Shown here: positions 17,780 to 26,990 of the stretch, in pieces
How positions within the stretch are numbered: position 1 is the first letter of the stretch
Layout of the letters: every line of letters starts with the position of its first letter
DNA from: Sphingomonadales bacterium
Lineage (GTDB): Bacteria; Pseudomonadota; Alphaproteobacteria; Sphingomonadales; Sphingomonadaceae
Assembly: GCA_028871475.1 (NCBI GenBank)
Contig: JAGWMZ010000002.1
Coordinates: forward strand, 124,001-188,000
Direction of reading: 5' to 3'
DNA length: 64,000 bases
The notes under the pieces: model-generated
The model's database searches: none
The model's input: the letters and a program-made list of their open reading frames with translations, nothing else
Told to the model about the DNA's origin: nothing
Translations under genes and position numbers: made by a program

Positions 17780-18706
17780 TTAAAGCGCGAGGCCGGCATC
17801 CTCGGGCAGGCCCGCCATCAGGTTCAGGCTCTGCACGGCAGCGCCGCTCGCCCCCTTGCCCAGATTGTCGAGCACGGCGATGAGCCGTGCCTGCGAGCCA
17901 TCACCGGCGCCAAAGACGAAGAGTTCGAGTCGGTCGCTTGGCGCCATGGAACGGCGCAGCAGCAGTTCGTCCGGCGTGGGGGCGGTGTTGACCGACACCA
18001 CCGGGCTGCCGGCGTAAAAAGCAACCAGCGCCTCGCGCAGCGCTTCGGGCGTGCTCGCGCCGGCCATGGCGAAGAGCGGCAGCGGAACCTCCACCACCAT
18101 GCCGCGATGGGCAGGGATGACGCTGGGCGCGAAGACCGGCGGATGGGCGAGCCCGGCATAGCGGGTCATTTCGGGCACATGCTTGTGGCCCATGGCCAGC
18201 CCATAGGTGCGAAAAGCGATGTCGGCATCAGCCTCGAACCGTTCGATCAGCCCTTTGCCGCCGCCCGAATAGCCCGAAACAGCGTTAACGGTGTAGGGGA
18301 AATCGACCGGCAGCAGCCCGGCGCGCACCAGCGGCGCGATGAGCGCGATAAAGCCGCTGGGATAGCAGCCCGGATTGGCGACGCGGTCTGCCTTGGCCAC
18401 TGCCTCGTGCCCGACGATCTCGGGAAAGCCATAGGTCCAGCCATCGGCCACACGATGCGCGGTGGAGGCATCGATGATGCGCACCTTGCTGCCCTGCGCC
18501 AGCGTCACCGCCTCGCGGGCGGCATCGTCATGCAGGCAGAGGACGGCGAAATCGGCGGCATGGAGTGCTTCCTTGCGGGCAGCGGCATCCTTGCGGCGCG
18601 CGTCATCGAGGATGATCAGCTCGAACTCGCTGCGGCCGGCCAGCCGGTCGGCGATTTCCAGCCCGGTGGTGCCCGCCGCGCCATCGATAAAAACCGAATG
18701 GGTCAT
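17780..18706 (-). CDS. argC: N-acetyl-gamma-glutamyl-phosphate reductase (type 2)
   Basis: 308 residues, the shorter type-2 AGPR. The N-terminal nucleotide-binding motif is VFIDGAAGTTGLEI and the catalytic Cys is C114 in NPGCYPSGFI; SGYSGGGKG follows. It reduces N-acetylglutamyl phosphate to the semialdehyde in arginine synthesis, in the cytoplasm. Its ATG overlaps the stop of the upstream SH3 gene by 4 nt (ATGA), so it is translationally coupled to a gene with no obvious metabolic link. Confidence 0.95.
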   Translation of the reverse strand: MTHSVFIDGAAGTTGLEIADRLAGRSEFELIILDDARRKDAAARKEALHAADFAVLCLHDDAAREAVTLAQGSKVRIIDASTAHRVADGWTYGFPEIVGHEAVAKADRVANPGCYPSGFIALIAPLVRAGLLPVDFPYTVNAVSGYSGGGKGLIERFEADADIAFRTYGLAMGHKHVPEMTRYAGLAHPPVFAPSVIPAHRGMVVEVPLPLFAMAGASTPEALREALVAFYAGSPVVSVNTAPTPDELLLRRSMAPSDRLELFVFGAGDGSQARLIAVLDNLGKGASGAAVQSLNLMAGLPEDAGLAL

Positions 18707-19032
18707 GCCACGCTCTCCATTTGGGCAGGCTCCAGATGGTCCAGAACCACATAGCCCACGAAACCGCAGCCCGATTCTCCCCAGGCATGACCGGCGGCGA
18801 TGTCGAGCACGTCAAAGCCCGCACCCGGTGCCAGCGTGGTGAGCACGTCGCCCGCCGGCGCGCGCATCACGGCGGCGCCCGAGGCAGCGGCGCGATAGCC
18901 GCGCGGCTGGACATAGTGCGGCACGAAAACCTTGCCGGCCAGACGGATATGGGCCAGATCGCCGCGTACCGGCGTATGCGCCGGGTCGCCTCGCTCGGCA
19001 GGGCCGGCCAGCGCGAAACTTGTGCCTGACAT
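18703..19032 (-). CDS. SH3-domain protein resembling the N-terminal part of an NlpC/P60 (C40) peptidase, catalytic domain absent
   Basis: 109 residues from the ATG at 19032 (a second ATG at 19035; AGGCGGT just upstream). The sequence FALAGPAERGDPAHTPVRGD and the SH3-like stretch (VFVPHYVQPRGYRAA through GVDVLDIAAGHAWGES-like segments) match, from memory, the N-terminal SH3 module of sphingomonad C40 peptidases, which normally continue into a roughly 140-residue NlpC/P60 hydrolase. Here the frame stops after the SH3 part and argC begins immediately. Such modules bind cell-wall peptides. It sits next to a leucyl aminopeptidase gene, the usual neighbour of the full-length enzyme. No signal peptide is visible. 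Confidence 0.62.
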   Translation of the reverse strand: MSGTSFALAGPAERGDPAHTPVRGDLAHIRLAGKVFVPHYVQPRGYRAAASGAAVMRAPAGDVLTTLAPGAGFDVLDIAAGHAWGESGCGFVGYVVLDHLEPAQMESVA

Positions 19033-19123
19033 CATACCGCCTGAATTGCTGGTCACGTCGTGAATAACCTCATTGCCGCCAAAGCGGCGGCGCATAGCGG
19101 CAGATGGGGTTTTTCGCAAGAAT

Positions 19124-20551
<1,428 letters not shown>

Positions 20552-20612
20552 GTGGCTTGCATATCCGGGTGAGGGCGGGCAAGTCCAGCCATGGCTTGAT
20601 GGAGTGTCCGGG

Positions 20613-21368
20613 ATGCTGTCGCGTTTGGCGTTGATCATGATGGTGGTGGGCGCGGTCGCGACCCCGGTTCTGGCCAGCGGCCCGGCCAAACCGCTGCCGC
20701 CGGGGAGAGCGGTGGAGGTGAAGGCGCCGCTCTATGAGTTCAGCTACAGCTATCCGGCGGCGGCGGGGCGTATTCCCGCGCTGAAAACCTGGCTGGACAA
20801 GGATCTGGCCCGCCAGCAGGCCGAGATTGCCACCGAGGCGCGCGATGGCAAGGAAGAGGCGCGCAAGGGCCATTTCCCCTTCAATGGTTATGATGCCAGC
20901 ACCAGCTGGCAGGTGGTGACGGATTTGCCGGGCTGGCTCAGCCTGTCGGGCATGGTGGAGGATTATTCGGGTGGCGCCCATCCCAACCACGGGCCTGTCG
21001 CCTTGCTGTGGGACAAGCAGGCGGGGCGGCGTATGAAGGCGGTGGACCTCTTCGATGGCCGCGCGTTGACGGCCGCGCTTCAGCCCGCCTTTTGCGCTGC
21101 GCTCAACAAGCAGCGTGCCGAGCGTCGCGGGCAGCCGGTTGACCCCAACAGCACCGATGAGTTCGATGCCTGTCTCGACCCGGCCAAGGAAGTGCTGATT
21201 CTGGGCAGCGCCGACCATCGCAAGTTCACGCGCATCGGGATTTTGATCGGCCCCTACGAGGCTGGACCCTATGCCGAAGGCGACTATGAGATCACGCTTC
21301 CCGTGACCCCGGCGGTGATCGCCGCTGCCAGGCCGCAGTATCGCGCCGCCTTTGCGGCAGGGCGATAG
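20613..21368 (+). CDS. Secreted DUF4163/DUF3298-type (RsiV-like) protein
   Basis: 251 residues. The ATG at 20613 has GGAG 9 nt upstream and opens a signal peptide (MLSRLALIMMVVGAVATPVLA). The mature part has the layout of DUF4163 plus DUF3298 proteins: a first beta region (YEFSYSYPAAAGRIPALKTW), the typical SLSGMVEDYSGGAHPNHG motif, and a C-terminal domain with GILIGPYEAGPYAEGDYEI. This fold is shared with PdaC N-terminal regions and the extracytoplasmic part of anti-sigma factor RsiV, which binds lysozyme. No transmembrane anchor or anti-sigma domain is present here, so the function is unknown. It is divergent from the aminopeptidase gene. Confidence 0.78.
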   Translation: MLSRLALIMMVVGAVATPVLASGPAKPLPPGRAVEVKAPLYEFSYSYPAAAGRIPALKTWLDKDLARQQAEIATEARDGKEEARKGHFPFNGYDASTSWQVVTDLPGWLSLSGMVEDYSGGAHPNHGPVALLWDKQAGRRMKAVDLFDGRALTAALQPAFCAALNKQRAERRGQPVDPNSTDEFDACLDPAKEVLILGSADHRKFTRIGILIGPYEAGPYAEGDYEITLPVTPAVIAAARPQYRAAFAAGR

Positions 21369-21436
21369 GGCCTGGCTGTTGCGACGTTAGCGTGCCCCTC
21401 TCGCTTTTGCGGGGTGCATTTGCTACATAGTCAGGC

Positions 21437-22261
21437 ATGAACACCTATCATTATGTGGATGCCAGCGAGGCCCCCCTGCGCGATGGCACGATCAAGCTGC
21501 ACGGCCCCGATGGCTTTGCCGGTATGCGCAAGGCCGGATTGCTGGCCGCGCAGATCCTCGATGCGCTGACCGAACTGGTGGTGCCCGGCGTGACCACCGG
21601 CGTGCTGGACGATGCCGTGCGCCGGATGACGCTGGACGCCGGCGCGGTGCCCGCCACGCTGGGCTATCGCGGCTATACGCATAGCTGCTGCACCTCGATC
21701 AACAATGTCATCTGCCATGGCATCCCCGGCGACAAGGTGCTGCGCGATGGTGACATCGTGAACATCGACGTGACCCCGCTGCTCGATGGCTGGCATGGCG
21801 ACAGCAGCCGCATGTATCTGGTGGGCGATGTGCCGCTCAAGGCGCGCCGTCTGGTCGATGTGACCTATGAATGCCTGATGATCGGCGTCAACATGGCCCG
21901 CCCCGGCGTGCGCCTTGGCGACATCGGCCATGCCATCCAGCGCCATGCCGAGGCGCATCGCTATGGCGTGGTGCGCGATTTCTGCGGCCATGGCCTTGGC
22001 CGCCTGTTCCATGATGCGCCGGAGGTTGTCCATGTCGGTACGCCCGGCACGGGGCCTGAACTGCGCCCCGGCATGTTCCTGACCATCGAGCCGATGATCA
22101 ATCTGGGCAAGCCGGGCGTGAAAATGCTCGACGATGGCTGGACGGCGGTGACGCGGGATCGCTCGCTCTCGGCCCAGTTCGAGCATTCGATCGGCATCAC
22201 CGAGGATGGGTGCGAGATCTTCACCAAGAGCCCGAGGGGGTTGGATAAGCCGCCTTATTGA
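21437..22261 (+). CDS. map: Methionine aminopeptidase, type I
   Basis: 274 residues. All five metal ligands are visible: D111 in NIDVTPLLDG, D122 in WHGDSSRM, the His of FCGHGLGRLFHDAPEV, and the Glu residues of LTIEPMI and QFEHSIGI. The catalytic His is in CHGIPGD. It removes initiator Met from nascent proteins in the cytoplasm. It is monocistronic, and its 3' end faces ccmB across a 248-bp gap filled by a palindromic repeat element. Confidence 0.95.
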   Translation: MNTYHYVDASEAPLRDGTIKLHGPDGFAGMRKAGLLAAQILDALTELVVPGVTTGVLDDAVRRMTLDAGAVPATLGYRGYTHSCCTSINNVICHGIPGDKVLRDGDIVNIDVTPLLDGWHGDSSRMYLVGDVPLKARRLVDVTYECLMIGVNMARPGVRLGDIGHAIQRHAEAHRYGVVRDFCGHGLGRLFHDAPEVVHVGTPGTGPELRPGMFLTIEPMINLGKPGVKMLDDGWTAVTRDRSLSAQFEHSIGITEDGCEIFTKSPRGLDKPPY

Positions 22262-22284
22262 TTGGTTCTTAGGAGGAAAAGAAG

Positions 22285-22494
22285 ATGCGAGGGCCATCGC
22301 CCTCGCGCTCCCTTTTGTTGTCCGCGTTGCGCCACGGGGTTCCCCGGCAGCGCAAAGCACGCCGCGCCGCAGGCAGGAAACAAAGCCTGCGGCGCCTCAG
22401 GTCACTCTGGTGGAGAGTTCCCGCACAACAGCCGGGCACCACTGCCCATGAGCCGGAAGACGTAAAGGGAGCGCGAGGGCGATGGCCCTCGCAT
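22285..22494. repeat. Composite palindromic repeat element A with 31-bp terminal inverted repeats
   Basis: A 210-bp unit with perfect 31-bp inverted ends (22285-22315 and 22464-22494). Each end contains an 8-bp hairpin, GCGAGGGC-CATC-GCCCTCGC, followed by GCTCCCTTT. The interior holds a second stem (GCGCCGCAGGC 22364-22374 with GCCTGCGGCGC 22385-22395). The outer flanks are purine-rich on the left and pyrimidine-rich on the right, so the end hairpins look like terminators in both directions. It fills the gap between convergent map and ccmB. Both ends are identical to those of element B at 52998-53204. Confidence 0.9.
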
Positions 22495-22509
22495 TTCTCT
22501 TTCCTTCCA

Positions 22510-23178
22510 TCACCGCCCAGCCCGAACCGCCCCGGCCCCGGCAAAAGGCGCCAAAGCCACCAGCACCAGACTGGCCGCCCCGCACAGGGCGATGCCGCTC
22601 GCCCCGCCGCTGGCGAGAGCACCCGCGCCAAAGATCAGGATCGGCACGGCGAGCGGGATGACGAGCAGCCCGGCCAGCGCCGCTCCCCCTTTCAGCCCTG
22701 CGGTGATGGCCGCGACCATCACGCCGAGCGCGGCAAGGCCTGGCGTGCCCGCCAGCAGACCGAGTTCAACCATGCGCAGCCCGTCGCCGCCAAGGCCGAG
22801 CAGGGCCCCGGCCGGCAGGGCGGCGAGCATCAGGGCAGGGGCGAAGCTGAGCCAGTGGGCCAGGATGCGGATCGCGATCAAGCCTTCCTCGGCGATGCCG
22901 CGCAGGGCCCATTGGTCGAAGAAGCCGGCTTCGATGTCAGGTTCGACCAGACGGTCGAGCGGGAGGATGGCGGCCAGCAGGGCGGCCACCCAGATCACCC
23001 CGCCGCCCACGCGGCCCAGCAGGCGCGGGTCCGGCCCGATGGCGAAGGGGAAGATGATGGCCACCGCCAGAAAGAACAGGATGGGCAGGGCAATCCCGCT
23101 GCCCCATGCGCCGTGCTGCGATCCGCGCAGCAGGCGTGACACGTCGCGCCGCAGGATGGCGAGCAGGGGCTGGCTCAT
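22510..23178 (-). CDS. ccmB: Heme exporter protein CcmB (cytochrome c biogenesis)
   Basis: 222 residues from the ATG at 23178, which overlaps the ccmA stop by 4 nt. It has six hydrophobic helices and CcmB traits such as the N-terminal MSQPLLAILRRDVSRLLR and WAALLAAILPLDRLVEPD-like segments. CcmB is the inner membrane subunit of the CcmABCDE heme-handling ABC transporter used in c-type cytochrome maturation. Only ccmA and ccmB occur in this window; the rest of the system must lie elsewhere. Confidence 0.9.
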   Translation of the reverse strand: MSQPLLAILRRDVSRLLRGSQHGAWGSGIALPILFFLAVAIIFPFAIGPDPRLLGRVGGGVIWVAALLAAILPLDRLVEPDIEAGFFDQWALRGIAEEGLIAIRILAHWLSFAPALMLAALPAGALLGLGGDGLRMVELGLLAGTPGLAALGVMVAAITAGLKGGAALAGLLVIPLAVPILIFGAGALASGGASGIALCGAASLVLVALAPFAGAGAVRAGR

Positions 23179-23768
23179 AGAGCCTGCGTCCCAATATCGA
23201 GTTGCCGCGCGCCGGGCAGGCGGATCGGCTGGTGCGAGGTGACGATGGCGGTGCCTCCCCGGGCGCAATGCTCCGCAACCAGCTCCTCGATCAGTGCCAC
23301 GCCCGCCACATCCAGCCCGTTGAGCGGCTCATCCAGCAACCAGTTCCGCGCGCCCTGACCCATCATGCGGGCAAGGGCGGCGCGCTTTTTCTGGCCCGTG
23401 GAGAGATAGCGCACCGGCACATCGAGCAGCGGAGCAATCCCCAGCCTTTCGAAGGGCACATCCTGCGCGCCGTCGATGTCGCGCCAAAAGGCCAGCGCCT
23501 CGCCCAACGGCAGGGCCATGTCGAGTGCGGGGCGTTCATCCAGCATGGCGACGCTGCCGCTCCATGCGATGGTGCCCATCATGCCCTGCAAGGTGGGCGA
23601 GGGGCGCAGCAGGCCCGCCAGCATGCGCATCAGCGAGGTCTTGCCCGCCCCGTTTGGCCCGGTCAGATAAAGCGCCTCACCTGCATCGAGCGAGAGGTCG
23701 AGCGCTTCGAAAAGCCAGCGGTCGCCACGACGGCAGCTCAGGGCTTTTGCGGTTAGGGCGCTTTGCAT
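23175..23768 (-). CDS. ccmA: Heme ABC exporter ATP-binding protein CcmA
   Basis: 197 residues, a minimal ABC ATPase. The Walker A is GPNGAGKTS (residues 37-45), the signature-like LSTGQKKRAALARMM, and the Walker B NWLLDEPLNGLD. It energises release of holo-CcmE from the CcmABC complex. It is the first gene of the ccmAB pair on the minus strand. Confidence 0.92.
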   Translation of the reverse strand: MQSALTAKALSCRRGDRWLFEALDLSLDAGEALYLTGPNGAGKTSLMRMLAGLLRPSPTLQGMMGTIAWSGSVAMLDERPALDMALPLGEALAFWRDIDGAQDVPFERLGIAPLLDVPVRYLSTGQKKRAALARMMGQGARNWLLDEPLNGLDVAGVALIEELVAEHCARGGTAIVTSHQPIRLPGARQLDIGTQAL

Positions 23769-23831
23769 GGTTTGGGCGATAGGGGATGAGGGCGGGGGGA
23801 GGCAAGGCGATTGAGGAATTAGGGAAGGTGT

Positions 23832-23862
23832 GAGGGGGTTACCCCCCTCGCGCTCCCATGTC
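23832..23862. repeat. Variant palindromic repeat 3' of the DNA glycosylase gene
   Basis: GAGGGGGT and ACCCCCCTC form a hairpin with one bulged base, followed by GCGCTCCC. The 12-nt stretch CCTCGCGCTCCC is shared with the ends of elements A and B, suggesting a diverged member of the same family. It lies in the 156-bp gap between ccmA and the alkA-like gene, on the 3' side of the latter. Confidence 0.55.
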
Positions 23863-23924
23863 GTCTCCCGGCGGGAGGGCAGGGGCGCCCGATCGTTGGC
23901 GCGGAAATTCCCCGTCGGCGCTAC

Positions 23925-24542
23925 CTACAGCGCCGCATTGTTATAACAGCGCCAGGTAAAGATCGCTGCCGCCCCGCGATGCGGCCGCCAGCCTTCCGCC
24001 AGCAGGCGTGTCTGCTTTTCGCTGGGGCGTTCATCCATGCCCAGCAGCTTGCCCAGCCCCACCTGCACGGCCAGATCGCCCGCCGGCCAGATGTCTGGGC
24101 GCCCCTCGGCAAAGAGCAGATAGATCTCGGCGGACCAGCGGCCGATGCCCTTGATCTGGGTGAGCTGGGCGATGGCTTCCTCATCATCGGCGGGCAGGGC
24201 GTCGAAATCCAGCGCGCCGCTGATCACCAGTTCGCACAGCGAGCGTGCATAGCCCTGTTTCTGGCGCGAGAGACCGCAGGCGCGCAAGGCGTCGAAATCA
24301 GCGGCGAGCAGCACATCGGGCGCCACATCCTCGCCCAGCGCCGCCACCAGCTTGTTCCACATGGAGGAGGCAGCGGCGACGCTGACCTGCTGCCCCACGA
24401 TGGTGCGCAGCAGCGTGGCATAGCCGCGCGCGCGGATGCGCGGTTCGGGATAGCCGACGCGGGTAAGGGCGCGGGCGATGCCGGCCTCCTGCGCGGCGAT
24501 GGCATCAAGTCCCTGGCGGATGGTGTCGGCGCTCAGGCCCAT
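23925..24542 (-). CDS. DNA-3-methyladenine glycosylase II-type (AlkA-like, HhH-GPD)
   Basis: 205 residues, the short form without the N-terminal AlkA domain. The helix-hairpin-helix (LTQIKGIGRWSAEIYLLF, residues 127-144) and the catalytic Asp156 in WPAGDLAVQVGLG are in place, as is the upstream RTIVGQQVSVAAASS helix. It excises alkylated purines for base excision repair. It is divergent from the ferredoxin gene across 143 bp. Confidence 0.9.
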   Translation of the reverse strand: MGLSADTIRQGLDAIAAQEAGIARALTRVGYPEPRIRARGYATLLRTIVGQQVSVAAASSMWNKLVAALGEDVAPDVLLAADFDALRACGLSRQKQGYARSLCELVISGALDFDALPADDEEAIAQLTQIKGIGRWSAEIYLLFAEGRPDIWPAGDLAVQVGLGKLLGMDERPSEKQTRLLAEGWRPHRGAAAIFTWRCYNNAAL

Positions 24543-24685
24543 GGGGGTTTTTCCGGTTTCGGGCGGGGTGAATTGAAATCATGCCGCCGTGGTTGCAATG
24601 CTGGGCGACAGCCTTTAGCAGCCGGAGGAAATCGCCGCCAGACCGTGCCTTGTTCGCCGGTGCGCGCTATTGGAGATTGTCTGTC

Positions 24686-25003
24686 ATGCCCAAGATCGTT
24701 GTCGTCAATCAGGCCGGTGAAGAACGTGAGATCGAGGCTCAGTCCGGCATTACGCTGATGGAAGCGATCCGCGACAATGGTTTTGACGAGTTGCTGGCAC
24801 TGTGCGGCGGGTGCTGTTCCTGTGCCACCTGCCATGTGCATGTGGACCCGGCCTATGCCGACAAGCTGCCCCCGATGAGCGCGGATGAGGATGACCTGCT
24901 CGACAGCAGCGACGAGCGCGACGGCAATTCCCGCCTCTCGTGCCAGATCCCCGTGACCGACGCGCTGGAAGGCGTGAAGGTGACGATCGCGCAGGAAGGC
25001 TGA
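24686..25003 (+). CDS. 2Fe-2S ferredoxin (adrenodoxin/ISC type)
   Basis: 105 residues from the ATG at 24686 with GGAG 11 nt upstream. The four cluster ligands are C40, C46, C49 and C86, in the C-x5-C-x2-C ... C spacing of vertebrate-type ferredoxins. Such proteins donate electrons to P450s, ring-hydroxylating enzymes or iron-sulfur assembly. No iron-sulfur assembly or P450 gene is adjacent, so the partner cannot be named. The reading frame continues upstream but without homology. Confidence 0.92.
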   Translation: MPKIVVVNQAGEEREIEAQSGITLMEAIRDNGFDELLALCGGCCSCATCHVHVDPAYADKLPPMSADEDDLLDSSDERDGNSRLSCQIPVTDALEGVKVTIAQEG

Positions 25004-25041
25004 TCGGAACGGGGCTGCGCAAGGGGCGGTTTAGGGCGGCA

Positions 25042-25062
25042 AAGCGCAAATCATTTGCGCTT
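25042..25062. promoter_or_regulatory. 21-bp palindrome upstream of the cysteine synthase gene
   Basis: AAGCGCAAAT and ATTTGCGCTT are perfect inverted arms around one C, 29 nt before the cysteine synthase ATG and 39 nt after the ferredoxin stop. It could be an operator or a terminator stem; no T-run follows. Confidence 0.45.
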
Positions 25063-25090
25063 CGCTCGCCTCGTCCCTAGCTCTGCGATC

Positions 25091-26101
25091 ATGACTGCAC
25101 AGCCCCCCGTTCATTCCGCCACGCTCGATCTGATCGGCAACACGCCGCTGGTTCTCCTGAAGGGGCCTAGCGAAGCGGCGGGATGCGAAATCTGGGGCAA
25201 ATGCGAATTCGCCAACCCCGGGCAGAGCGTGAAGGACCGCGCCGCCCTGTGGATCGTGCGCGATGCCGAGGCGCGCGGCGTGCTGAAGCCGGGCGGCACC
25301 ATTGTCGAAGGCACGGCGGGCAACACCGGCATTGGTCTCGCGCTGGTGGCCAATGCGCTGGGTTACAAGACCATTATCGTCATGCCCGAGACGCAATCGC
25401 GCGAGAAGATGGACACGCTGCGCGCCCTGCGGGCCGAGCTGGTGCTGGTGCCGGCCGCGCCCTTTTCCAATCCGGGCCATTTCGTCCACACCTCGCGCCG
25501 GTTGGCCGAGGAGACGGAGGGCGCGGTCTGGGCCAACCAGTTCGACAACATCGCCAACCGCAAGGCGCATATCGAATCGACCGCACCGGAAATCTGGGCG
25601 CAGATGGACGGGCGTATTGACGGCTTTACCTGCGCGGCAGGCACGGGGGGCACGCTGGCCGGCGTTGGCCTGGGGCTGAAGGCCTTTGACGAGAGCATCA
25701 CCGTGGCGCTTACCGATCCCTATGGTGCAGCGCTGTATAATTATTTTGCCCATGGTGAACTCAAGGCCGAGGGCAGCAGTGTGGCCGAGGGCATCGGGCA
25801 GGGGCGCATCACCGCCAATCTCGATGGCGCGCCGATCGACACGCAGTTCCGCATGTCGGATGCCGAGGGTATGGAATGGGTGGGGCGCCTGCTGGCCGAG
25901 GAGGGCCTTGCGCTGGGCCTGTCGAGCGGGATCAATGTGGCCGGTGCCGTCGCTCTCGGGCGGCAGTTGGTGGCGCAGGGACGTAAGGATGTGCGCGTGG
26001 CCACCATCCTGTGCGACACGGGTTTTCGCTATCTTTCGACGCTCTACAACCGGGGCTGGCTGGAACAGAAAGGACTCCCGGTCTTTCCCTGGCTCGCGTG
26101 A
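25091..26101 (+). CDS. Cysteine synthase A (O-acetylserine sulfhydrylase)
   Basis: 336 residues from the ATG at 25091. The PLP Lys is K48 in NPGQSVKDRAALW, and the phosphate/asparagine loops are GTAGNTGIGLAL (74-85) and AGTGGTLAGVG. The enzyme makes cysteine from O-acetylserine and sulfide in the cytoplasm. It is slightly longer than E. coli CysK (323) and forms part of the CysK-like subgroup common in sphingomonads. The sulfide source is encoded 30 kb away in the cys cluster. Confidence 0.92.
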   Translation: MTAQPPVHSATLDLIGNTPLVLLKGPSEAAGCEIWGKCEFANPGQSVKDRAALWIVRDAEARGVLKPGGTIVEGTAGNTGIGLALVANALGYKTIIVMPETQSREKMDTLRALRAELVLVPAAPFSNPGHFVHTSRRLAEETEGAVWANQFDNIANRKAHIESTAPEIWAQMDGRIDGFTCAAGTGGTLAGVGLGLKAFDESITVALTDPYGAALYNYFAHGELKAEGSSVAEGIGQGRITANLDGAPIDTQFRMSDAEGMEWVGRLLAEEGLALGLSSGINVAGAVALGRQLVAQGRKDVRVATILCDTGFRYLSTLYNRGWLEQKGLPVFPWLA

Positions 26102-26119
26102 TGGTGTAAACTCGATGTA

Positions 26120-26461
26120 ATGAACATGGGATCGCGCACCCAATTGACCGAATCCGTCGCTCCGGCCTCCTTCTGGGCGGTGCCTTCAGCGCGCGAATTG
26201 CGCGCGCAGGCAATCCAGCGACTGCAGGTCGGGGTGTTCGGTCTGGCGCTGATGCTGCTGCTGGTCGGCCTTGCCAACATCATCATGGATCATGCCAAGG
26301 CCAATGAGGCCGCGCTCGCATCCTCCAGCAAGGCCGCCATGAGCAGCAGTGGCGCGGGTGCGGGCAACACCGATCCGCTGGCCGATATCAGCGTGGTCCC
26401 CACGCCCGATCCTGTCGGCAAGGCGCAGCCCGCGGTTCATCCGGCGCCTGCCGCGCAGTGA
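26120..26461 (+). CDS. Small single-pass membrane protein of unknown function
   Basis: 113 residues. The cytoplasmic N-terminal part (SARELRAQAIQRLQVGVFG) leads into one membrane helix (LALMLLLVGLANIIMDH, about residues 41-57), then a Ser/Ala/Pro-rich tail that would be periplasmic. No catalytic motif is visible. The gene begins 18 nt after cysteine synthase and is probably co-transcribed with it. I do not recognise a named family. Confidence 0.7.
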   Translation: MNMGSRTQLTESVAPASFWAVPSARELRAQAIQRLQVGVFGLALMLLLVGLANIIMDHAKANEAALASSSKAAMSSSGAGAGNTDPLADISVVPTPDPVGKAQPAVHPAPAAQ

Positions 26462-26990
26462 CCGGCCCCTTCGGCCTGTTTTCCTGATCGCTCCCATCCT
26501 TCGTTGAATCCTTATTTGCGCGCGCGACTCGCATCGCGCGTCTGCTGGTGGCGCGGCGGGAGAATCGCGGGCTTGCGGCTAACTCGGGGAAAACGCGGGA
26601 ATGGCTGCGGAATGCCCTGCCGCCAGGTGAGGCGATTCCACCCATTCCATCGAAAATCGAGCATTTATGTGGAGTTGACCTGTCGGCACCGTGGTTGGCT
26701 AGGCGGTCTCATACCAGCTGAGGAAAGGATTTGGTAAGGATGTTCACAGGCTGATTTCAAATATAATATAATAAAATCAGATATATGAATAAAATCATGG
26801 CAGAAGGTGGCATAAATTCCCGTAATGTGGCTTCCCTGCCCGCATCGGACGCGATAAGAATGTTGCATCGGGACAAGGATTCACGGCGCTGATGACACCA
26901 GCACCCTGCCCGCGCGAGGAGCGCGGCGCGGGCCTCGTGAACCTTTGCCTTCGGCCGGTGGGGCTCTTTTGAAGACGGGGAACGGCAGGG
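26462..26990. other. 529-bp intergenic region upstream of the dcw cluster
   Basis: No gene is visible. Contents are an AT-rich island (26757-26800, unusual in this GC-rich DNA), a strong promoter candidate (26743-26772) and a GCCCGCGC/GCGCGGGC hairpin (26908-26933) in the mraZ leader. Three G-runs about 11 nt apart just before mraZ might be MraZ operator repeats, but the spacing is not the classic one. Confidence 0.6.
26743..26772 (+). promoter_or_regulatory. Probable sigma-70 promoter of the dcw cluster
   Basis: TTCACA (26743-26748), an 18-nt spacer and a perfect TATAAT (26767-26772), followed by an AT-rich stretch. It lies about 220 nt upstream of mraZ, giving a long leader. A second TATAAT overlaps at 26762 but with poor spacing. 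Confidence 0.6.

Noticed and set aside
22262..22509. Short open frames within repeat elements A and B and around C that share peptide strings
   Set aside because: The shared peptides arise from translating the palindromic repeats; there is no ribosome binding site or protein-like composition.
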